Shown here one piece after another: positions 6,621 to 11,562 of a DNA stretch of 11,562 bases. Within the stretch, counting starts at the first letter, position 1, and every line of letters begins with the position of its first letter. This DNA is from Bacteroidales bacterium (GTDB lineage: Bacteria; Bacteroidota; Bacteroidia; Bacteroidales; UBA7960). Under the pieces are notes generated by a model that was not told where the DNA came from, did not search any database, and saw only the letters and a program-made list of their open reading frames with translations. Location of the stretch: assembly GCA_003451785.1 (NCBI GenBank), contig DMJL01000076.1:1-11562 (forward strand), written 5' to 3'. The position numbers and the translations under genes are program-made.

Positions 6621-7895
6621 TCAGGCTTCAAACCTGTCGCTGCACGCCCATAGACCCAATGCCGGATTGGATACAAAAAAAATCTCTTCCCCGTCGGGCA
6701 TAACATTAAAACCATCCTTCAATGTTTCGGGGTTATAATTTTGTAGCATCTCATTCAGTGGAGCATACCCAAAATTCACCGATTCTATCTCCCTTTGCGT
6801 TAGGCACCCCGGACAATAGGTAATACTGAATCGATTTTCTGATGAGCCGTGAATCAAATGGGCTGCCGCGCTAAGATTGTTTTGCAAATCTGCGTTCTCT
6901 CGAGTGTATTGAAGCACTTCGGGTGTGGTGCGATACCCATACTTGCGTATTAGACTGTCTATTTGTTTGTCTTCGCCAAATTCTTTAAGCCCCGGAGCCA
7001 ACACTATTAGCTCCCCACCGTCGGCAATGGCCATACGAGTGCGGTATATGCTTTTGTTGCCAAGCCATGTGCTTTTAAACTCATCGGAGTCTAAATACAC
7101 TACCACTTTGTGCAAGGGTTGCGGGAGCATATTGAAATTTACCTTTAGGGAAAGCTCTGCTGCCTGCTCAAAACATTCTGCATCGTTGCCCATAAAAAGT
7201 CCTCGAATGCGCAATGTGCCAGTGTTATCCTTGGAGACTACAGTGTGCGCATATACTATGGGCAAATGGTTTGCAAAATGCTCAGATGCGTAGTTTAGCA
7301 CCTTTCGCACCGGGTTGTTGGCACGCCCCATTATGCGTTCCATACCATAGGCAGCACCCAAAAAATGACTCTTATTTATGCCCTCGGCTCCTCCGGTTCC
7401 AACAAAAATATTTTTATTGTAATTGGCCATACCTATCACCTCGTGTGGTACCACCTGCCCAAGGCTCAAAATAAGGTCAAACTCGCCTTCTACCAACAGC
7501 TTGTTTACTTGTGCAGGCCAAGAGTAGGAAACCTTTCCTTCTGATACTTCTTCCAAAAAGGCGGCGGGAACTTCTCCGAGTGTTACAATGTCGGTTCGCC
7601 ATTTGTGCTCCCTAAAAAGATGATGGGGAACGCCCTTAAACATTTTGTAAATTTCAGAAATGGTCATAGGCGTATGGGTTCCCAATGCCGGAAGAATATC
7701 GGTGAGAGCGTCGCCGTAATAATCCCAGGCCATGCGGGTAAGAATGCCAGCCTGCGAATGGTAGCGCGTAAAGTCGGGCGGTATAATCAACACCTTGTGC
7801 CGTTTGCCCAATTTATTCAAACCTTCATAAAAGGCATCTCGGAGTTTTACTGCATCAAAATGCCCGTGTTGCGAACCCTCTGCAAAGTAAATCAT
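6621..7895 (-). CDS. Lactate racemase superfamily (LarA-like) protein; candidate nickel-pincer aldonate 2-epimerase
   Basis: This 424-residue protein belongs to the LarA superfamily, whose members racemise or epimerise alpha-hydroxyacids with a nickel-pincer nucleotide bound to a lysine. Visible are DFTR at 41-44 (the DxTR block, Arg44), GTHTPMT at 72-78 (His74), VPHEVIGMANYNK at 149-161 and EGINKSHF at 171-178. His151, Lys161 and His177 are spaced by 10 and 16 residues, exactly as His174, Lys184 and His200 are in L. plantarum LarA. Thus the cofactor-lysine and nickel-histidine positions appear intact. The substrate is not readable, but D-gluconate 2-epimerases are known in the superfamily. 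Here the gene lies between KDG-type kinases and gnd, with D-mannonate oxidoreductase nearby, so a gluconate/mannonate epimerase is the best inference. No larB, larC or larE cofactor genes are in the window. The stop touches a possible gnd start. Confidence 0.85.
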   Translation of the reverse strand: MIYFAEGSQHGHFDAVKLRDAFYEGLNKLGKRHKVLIIPPDFTRYHSQAGILTRMAWDYYGDALTDILPALGTHTPMTISEIYKMFKGVPHHLFREHKWRTDIVTLGEVPAAFLEEVSEGKVSYSWPAQVNKLLVEGEFDLILSLGQVVPHEVIGMANYNKNIFVGTGGAEGINKSHFLGAAYGMERIMGRANNPVRKVLNYASEHFANHLPIVYAHTVVSKDNTGTLRIRGLFMGNDAECFEQAAELSLKVNFNMLPQPLHKVVVYLDSDEFKSTWLGNKSIYRTRMAIADGGELIVLAPGLKEFGEDKQIDSLIRKYGYRTTPEVLQYTRENADLQNNLSAAAHLIHGSSENRFSITYCPGCLTQREIESVNFGYAPLNEMLQNYNPETLKDGFNVMPDGEEIFFVSNPALGLWACSDRFEA

Positions 7896-8002
7896 AACAC
7901 GATCTATTTGTTAATAAAAAGAGCAACTTTTATTTTGTGTTAATGGTTTGTAAGAAAATCATGGTACTGATGAGTTTACAATGAAGCTGAATTAAATAAG
8001 GA

Positions 8003-8134
8003 TTATTCGCAAATACGCATTACTATCAACACCAAAAACATCTTGCCATAGTTTTCGCATTCGTTGTTACCGTTTTTAATCCCACAGATATTGGCACTTT
8101 CAATTGTAATACTTCCACAATCCACTTTCATCAT
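8003..8134 (-). pseudogene. Short frame resembling a decayed IS1-type transposase zinc ribbon
   Basis: This minus-strand frame starts ATGATG at 8134 and gives about 43 residues. It contains VDCGSITIES near its start and then IKNGNNECENYGKMF. IS1-type (InsA-like) transposases begin with a zinc ribbon of the form C-x2-C-G-S...K-N-G...C-x-N-C-G-K-x-F. Here the CGS, KNG and C-x-N-x-G-K-x-F parts are recognisable, but one ribbon cysteine is tyrosine and another is missing. The frame stops at 8003-8005 without a catalytic domain. I read it as an old insertion-sequence relic. A small unrelated protein or chance similarity is possible. Confidence 0.35.
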
Positions 8135-8282
8135 TCTGACAATAACTTTGAATTTGCTTTGTAATGCATGATAGCATCAAAACAACTTCCATTACATCGA
8201 AACTTCCAGATAGTAAGTCAAAACTAAGCTACGCTCATAAACGGGAACTTTGCCTTTGGCTACAAAAACACCCGTAAAACAA

Positions 8283-8303
8283 TTAAGGGTAAAATCCCAT
8301 TAA
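8283..8303 (-). terminator. Candidate terminator after the divergent PfkB-family kinase gene
   Basis: TTAAGGG (8283-8289) pairs with CCC(A)TTAA (8296-8303), with one bulged A and a 6-base loop. It lies 35-55 bases beyond the kinase stop. On the minus strand the hairpin is followed by TTGTTTT. The stem is short, so this is only a candidate. Confidence 0.3.
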
Positions 8304-8337
8304 AACTTCCGAGCATTATGTTTTGCTCACAATTGCA

Positions 8338-9411
8338 TCACCTTTGCACTCTGGCATTTCCTAGCCAGATGCTCCAAATCATCTCTTCGTCGGCGGGTTG
8401 GGCATAGTCGGTTTCAAAAGTTGTAGCCAAAGCACCCGATGCCCATCCAAATTGTATCCATTTTTCGGGTTCCCACCCTTTAAGGATTCCGTACAGCAGC
8501 CCGCCCACAAAGCCATCGCCGCCACCAATGCGATCGAGTATCTGTATGGGGCGGGGCGATGCACTTTGCCAATTATCGCCCGCAAGCATTACTGCACCCC
8601 ATAGATGCTCGTTTACGCTGAGAACTTCCCTAAGGGTTGTTGCAAAAACAGTAGTATCTGGAAATGTGGCTTTTACCCTCAACATCATTTCCCTGAAAGC
8701 CTCCATTTCGTGTTCAATTCCCTTCCCCCCTGCTTCGGGGCCTTTGATCCCCAAGCTCAATTGAAAATCCTCTTCGTTGCCAATCAGAATATCGGAGAGC
8801 GATGCTATTTCTGTAAACACTTTTCGCAACTCATCTAGCCGCCCTTTCCAGAATGTGGCTCGGTAGTTCAAATCGAACGAAATGCGCGTCCCGTGTTTTT
8901 TTGCGGTGTTTGCCAATTGCAGGCAAAACTGAGCAGTATCGGGCGAAAGTGCGCAAATTAGTCCCGAAAGGTGCATGATTTGCACTCCTTCCTGGCCAAA
9001 AATTCGCTCCAGATCAAAATCTCCAACTTTCAAGGTTCTGCCCACCTCACCTGCACGGTCGTTATGCACTCGCGGACCGCGTGTGCCAATGCCGCTATCG
9101 GCAATGTTGAACTGATGTCGGTAGCCCCACGGCCCGCCTTGTTCTACCTCGACACCCTCGAAATGCATTCCCCGACTACGCAAGTTAGATTTTATAAACT
9201 GTGCAACAGGACTACCTTTTACAAAAGTTGTAAGCACTTTTACAGGTAATCCCAAATAAGCGGAAATACTGGCAACATTGGTTTCAGCACTGGTGGCCTG
9301 CATTCTGTAAAGCTCTGATGCGTGAACGGGCTGACCGTATAGGGGTGTTATCCGAACACCCATACTGGTGGGAACCAGCAGCGCATAGGCACATCCTTGT
9401 TTGAGTTTCAT
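8338..9411 (-). CDS. Divergent PfkB-family carbohydrate kinase (KDG-kinase-like, substrate uncertain)
   Basis: This 357-residue protein is a ribokinase/PfkB-fold kinase related to the KDG kinase encoded just upstream. Shared landmarks are FDLNYR at 179-184 (Arg184, the carboxylate-binding arginine position in KDG kinases), GNEEDF at 211-216 and DRIGGGDGF at 293-301, with Asp299 as the likely catalytic base. It departs from its neighbour where the sugar binds. The N-terminal GGGEAN block is TSAETN (40-45), so the normally conserved glycines are gone. The segment matching VIYDREHS reads VHNDRAGE (115-122), replacing a tyrosine by Asn117. The keto-deoxy-acid or aldonate class therefore seems likely, but the exact substrate may differ from KDG. 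Candidates are 2-keto-3-deoxygluconate itself, another keto-deoxy acid, or an aldonate such as gluconate. Gaps on both sides (234 and 442 bases) make a simple tight operon doubtful. Confidence 0.82.
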   Translation of the reverse strand: MKLKQGCAYALLVPTSMGVRITPLYGQPVHASELYRMQATSAETNVASISAYLGLPVKVLTTFVKGSPVAQFIKSNLRSRGMHFEGVEVEQGGPWGYRHQFNIADSGIGTRGPRVHNDRAGEVGRTLKVGDFDLERIFGQEGVQIMHLSGLICALSPDTAQFCLQLANTAKKHGTRISFDLNYRATFWKGRLDELRKVFTEIASLSDILIGNEEDFQLSLGIKGPEAGGKGIEHEMEAFREMMLRVKATFPDTTVFATTLREVLSVNEHLWGAVMLAGDNWQSASPRPIQILDRIGGGDGFVGGLLYGILKGWEPEKWIQFGWASGALATTFETDYAQPADEEMIWSIWLGNARVQR

Positions 9412-9455
9412 GGCAGCGTGAGTTTTAAAGGTTTAATGTGGTTTTGTGTTAAGAA

Positions 9456-9560
9456 TTAGCTTAAATATTGACCAAAACTTTTGCCTTTAGGTTTTTTGTC
9501 GCATTGGGTTGGAATATGGTTATCATGGTCATAGAAATAGGTAACTACATCAAAATCCAT
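9456..9560 (-). CDS. Candidate small open frame in the kinase-kinase gap (unrecognised, doubtful)
   Basis: A 34-codon minus-strand frame (MDFDVVTYFYDHDNHIP...) ends 44 bases before the divergent kinase start. Its composition, rich in Asp, His, Asn, Pro, Gly and Lys, looks more protein-like than the Ile/Phe/Leu/Asn mix expected from AT-rich spacer. I recognise no family, no clear ribosome binding site, and no signal or membrane segment. It may be a relic, a small protein or chance. Confidence 0.18.
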   Translation of the reverse strand: MDFDVVTYFYDHDNHIPTQCDKKPKGKSFGQYLS

Positions 9561-9645
9561 TCTATTTGTAAGAATTCAATTTTTCTATCTACTTGGCATT
9601 CCAACCATTAAAAAGGCATTTTAATAACCAAAGCAACTTATGCTT

Positions 9646-10680
9646 CTATCGCGCCACTCTGCCCGATTCGTCGCCTTCCATGAGTTTCTCCACTTCTTCT
9701 ACGCTCACAAGGTTGAAGTCTCCATAGATGGTATGTTTCAGGCACGAAGCAGCTACAGCAAAATCGAGTGCTTGTTGGTCGTTATTGTATCGCAATAATC
9801 CATAAATAAGCCCTGCCATGAATGAGTCGCCTCCGCCTACCCGATCCACAATATGGGTAATCTGGTATTGGCGAGATTCGTACAGTGTGCTACCATCCCA
9901 TAGTACTCCGGCCCAACTGTTGTGGTTGGCATTGATGGAGCCGCGCAGTGTAGTAATCACTTTTTTGCAACGGGGAAATCTTGCCATTATTTGCTTGGAT
10001 ACCGACTCATAAGCGGCAGCTTCCACATGCCCCTTAGTAACATCTACGCCATGGGGATGAACACCCAGCACCATTGCGGCATCTTCTTCGTTGCCCAGCA
10101 CAATTTCCGTGCCCGCCACCAAGGCGGGCATCACTTCACCTGCTTTTTTCCCATATTTCCAAAGATTTTTCCTGAAGTTCAGGTCGCACGATACCGTAAT
10201 TCCCATACGGTTGGCGGTTTCGATTGCCTCCAAGCACACTTGCGAAGCACCCTCAGAAATGGCGGGTGTAATCCCTGTCCAGTGAAACCATCCGGCACCT
10301 TCAAACACCTTTTCCCAATCAATCATCCCTTTCTCAATCTGTGCAATGGCCGAATGCTCGCGATCGTATATCACTTTACTGCCACGGCTTACAGCACCGG
10401 TTTCTAAGAAATAAATGCCCATACGCGTTCCACCTTTAAGGATATTTTCCACTCCTACCCCATAGCGTTTCAAATCCATGATACAAGCATGTGCAATATC
10501 GTTGGATGGGAGTCGTGTGATGTAATCTACCGTTAAGCCAAAGTTTGCCAACGATACGGCCACATTGGCCTCACCACCCCCAAAAGTGGCATTCAGGCTT
10601 TGGGATTGGCTGAATCTTAAAAATCCCGGCGTCGCTAGCCTGAGCATGATTTCACCATAGGTTACTACTTTTTTCTTCAT
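9646..10680 (-). CDS. kdgK: 2-dehydro-3-deoxygluconokinase (KDG kinase)
   Basis: This 344-residue PfkB-family kinase phosphorylates 2-keto-3-deoxygluconate with ATP to KDPG, the entry from hexuronates into the lower Entner-Doudoroff route. The landmarks are typical of KDG kinases: start KKVVTYGEIMLRL, FGGGEANVAVS at 33-43, MGIYF at 87-91 with Tyr90, VIYDREHSA at 103-111 with Tyr105 and Arg107, DLNFRKNLW at 166-174 with Arg170 at the KDG-carboxylate position, LGNEED at 195-200, and DRVGGGDSF at 279-287 with catalytic Asp285. The start at 10680 is set by this N-terminal strand. The gene upstream encodes D-mannonate oxidoreductase, which supports a hexuronate pathway. The dehydratase (UxuA) and KDPG aldolase expected with it are not in the window. 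Confidence 0.92.
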   Translation of the reverse strand: MKKKVVTYGEIMLRLATPGFLRFSQSQSLNATFGGGEANVAVSLANFGLTVDYITRLPSNDIAHACIMDLKRYGVGVENILKGGTRMGIYFLETGAVSRGSKVIYDREHSAIAQIEKGMIDWEKVFEGAGWFHWTGITPAISEGASQVCLEAIETANRMGITVSCDLNFRKNLWKYGKKAGEVMPALVAGTEIVLGNEEDAAMVLGVHPHGVDVTKGHVEAAAYESVSKQIMARFPRCKKVITTLRGSINANHNSWAGVLWDGSTLYESRQYQITHIVDRVGGGDSFMAGLIYGLLRYNNDQQALDFAVAASCLKHTIYGDFNLVSVEEVEKLMEGDESGRVAR

Positions 10681-10691
10681 TGGATCGTGTT

Positions 10692-10769
10692 TTATTTTTC
10701 TGATAATTCTCTTTTATTCATAAAATTCGATTTGGCGATTTCCATCTCAGGTTCTATAACCTCCGCCAT
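10692..10769 (-). CDS. Candidate small open frame just upstream of kdgK (unrecognised, doubtful)
   Basis: A 25-codon minus-strand frame starting MAEVIEPEMEIAKSNF ends with TAA 11 bases before the kdgK ATG. The frame is open for about nine more codons upstream (RYSAIGLLNE). The composition looks protein-like and the spacing would suit translational coupling or a leader peptide. No family, repeat of regulatory codons or attenuator hairpin is visible. It could equally be the worn end of a former gene. Confidence 0.2.
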   Translation of the reverse strand: MAEVIEPEMEIAKSNFMNKRELSEK

Positions 10770-10845
10770 CTCATTCAATAGCCCAATTGCCGAATATCTT
10801 CAACAATAACTTCTAACTTTTCTTATAATTCAGTGGCATGGTGCA

Positions 10846-11562
10846 TTACACTCTTCCAAAAGCATTAAACCCACCATCAACCGGTATTACCACGCCTGTA
10901 ACAAACGACGACATATTTGAGAGCAAGTATAAGAGCGTACCGTTGAGATCCTCCGGATTGCCAAATTTTCCCATAGGGGTACTACTTATGATTTTGTTGC
11001 CCCTATCGGTGAGTTGCCCCGTTTGCTCGTTGGTAAGCAAAAATCTATTTTGGTTTGTAAGGAAAAACCCTGGAGCAATGGCATTTACCCTTACCCCGGT
11101 TTTCCCGAAATGCACGGCCAGCCATTCTGTAAAATTGTTTACTGCAGATTTGGCAGCTGAGTAGGCCGGAATCTTGGTAAGGGGCTTCAGTGCATTCATT
11201 GAAGAAATATTGATAATCACCCCTGCACCCTGCTCCACCATCTGCCTACCAAAAACCATTGTAGGCAGAAGTGTTCCCATAAAATTCAAGTCGAAAACAT
11301 GCTCGAAGCCTTCCTGTACTAATCCAAAAAATGTATTCTCCCAAGCTATATCCATGCTAGGGTCAATATACTCCACTTTGGTGGTAGCTTTGGGAGAATT
11401 GCCACCGGCACCGTTTATAAGAAAATGGATTTCGCCAAAAGATTGCGCAATGTGCTGTTGGGCATCTACCAGCGATTCCTTTTGAAGCACATTTGCAGAT
11501 ACACCCATTGCATTTATCGGATATTTTTCCTGCAAAAGATTTGCAAGCTTGCAGGCAGTTTC
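10846..11562 (-). CDS. uxuB: SDR-family D-mannonate oxidoreductase (fructuronate reductase), N-terminus cut by window edge
   Basis: The last 238 residues of a short-chain dehydrogenase are present and open to base 11562. The true start is outside the window. The enzyme would interconvert D-fructuronate and D-mannonate with a nicotinamide cofactor, in glucuronate breakdown. Fragment numbering shows INGAGG at 49-54 (the NNAG-type motif), DLNFMGTLLP at 91-100 with Asn93, ISSMNA at 119-124 carrying the catalytic serine, YSAAK at 134-138 (Tyr134, Lys138) and a long APGFFLTNQNRFLL block at 163-176. The blocks SSMNALKPLTKIPAYSAAK, APGFFLTNQNR and VIPVDGGF match the SDR-type mannonate oxidoreductases of Bacillus YjmF/UxuB and Bacteroidota, rather than generic 3-oxoacyl-ACP reductases. 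The Rossmann TGxxxGxG motif is missing because of the edge. A 165-base gap follows before kdgK. Confidence 0.88.
   Translation of the reverse strand, partial: ETACKLANLLQEKYPINAMGVSANVLQKESLVDAQQHIAQSFGEIHFLINGAGGNSPKATTKVEYIDPSMDIAWENTFFGLVQEGFEHVFDLNFMGTLLPTMVFGRQMVEQGAGVIINISSMNALKPLTKIPAYSAAKSAVNNFTEWLAVHFGKTGVRVNAIAPGFFLTNQNRFLLTNEQTGQLTDRGNKIISSTPMGKFGNPEDLNGTLLYLLSNMSSFVTGVVIPVDGGFNAFGRV

Larger units (their letters stand above)
7896..8337. other. Intergenic region between the LarA-like and divergent kinase genes
   Basis: This 442-base gap interrupts a row of same-strand sugar-acid genes. It holds a candidate terminator for the upstream kinase (8283-8303) and a possible transposase relic (8003-8134). 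It also holds an open minus-strand frame without an ATG start at 8192-8299 that includes GKVPVYERSL and that I cannot assign. The gap suggests the LarA-like gene and gnd have their own promoter, but I found no convincing TTTG/TAnnTTTG pair near 7895. Confidence 0.6.

Noticed and set aside
8219..8226. Minus-strand TAGTTTTG as a -7 box of a Bacteroidota promoter for the LarA-like gene
   Set aside because: No TTTG or TTG lies at the required spacing upstream, and the site is over 300 bases from the start codon.
9922..10407. Plus-strand open frame of 161 codons opposite kdgK
   Set aside because: It is antisense to a well-supported kinase gene, has no recognisable domain, and has the composition expected of a shadow frame. 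The same applies to plus-strand frames at 6246-6653 and 7605-7943.
7896..10691. Nine-base inverted match AACACGATC (7896-7904) and GATCGTGTT (10683-10691), each just upstream of a gene start (LarA-like and kdgK)
   Set aside because: It looks operator-like by position, but nine-base matches are common in a window this size, the element is not palindromic, and orientation differs between the two sites.
1..11562. CRISPR array, tRNA, rRNA or riboswitch
   Set aside because: No regularly spaced repeats, clover-leaf-like segments or conserved RNA motifs were seen on either strand by reading.

Overview
The window looks like chromosomal DNA of a member of the Bacteroidota. The evidence is a tight nadA-nadB-nadC cluster, weak or absent Shine-Dalgarno sequences, AT-rich gaps, and an SDR-type D-mannonate oxidoreductase next to a KDG kinase of a form common in that phylum. 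I cannot name a genus. I see no rRNA, tRNA, CRISPR array or intact insertion sequence.

Layout. (1) 1-2614, plus strand: the 3' end of nadA, then complete nadB and nadC, making NAD de novo from aspartate. A hairpin at 2697-2730 separates this operon from the convergent gene that follows. (2) 2706-4614, minus strand, visibly AT-richer: a two-gene restriction-modification (R-M) unit. A probable PD-(D/E)XK endonuclease comes first, followed 4 bases later by a complete C5-cytosine methyltransferase. (3) 4615-5108: a very AT-rich gap holding what may be the eroded start of an aldo/keto reductase gene, plus the terminator of the next operon. (4) 5109-11562, minus strand, read from the right edge: an SDR D-mannonate oxidoreductase (cut by the edge), KDG kinase, a second and divergent PfkB-family kinase, a lactate-racemase-superfamily (LarA-like) protein, and decarboxylating 6-phosphogluconate dehydrogenase (Gnd). 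The last two abut, with the stop touching a possible start.

How region 4 may work together. Mannonate oxidoreductase and KDG kinase belong to hexuronate breakdown (fructuronate to mannonate to KDG to KDPG). LarA-superfamily proteins include characterised D-gluconate 2-epimerases. Because D-mannonate and D-gluconate are C2 epimers, a LarA-like enzyme here could join mannonate to gluconate. With an aldonate kinase, possibly the divergent PfkB protein, that would feed 6-phosphogluconate to Gnd. This hexuronate-to-pentose-phosphate link is an inference and the most interesting idea in the window.

The gaps between the sugar genes are long for one operon (165, 234 and 442 bases). They contain short protein-like reading frames. 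The one at 8003-8134 resembles a decayed zinc ribbon from an IS1-type transposase.
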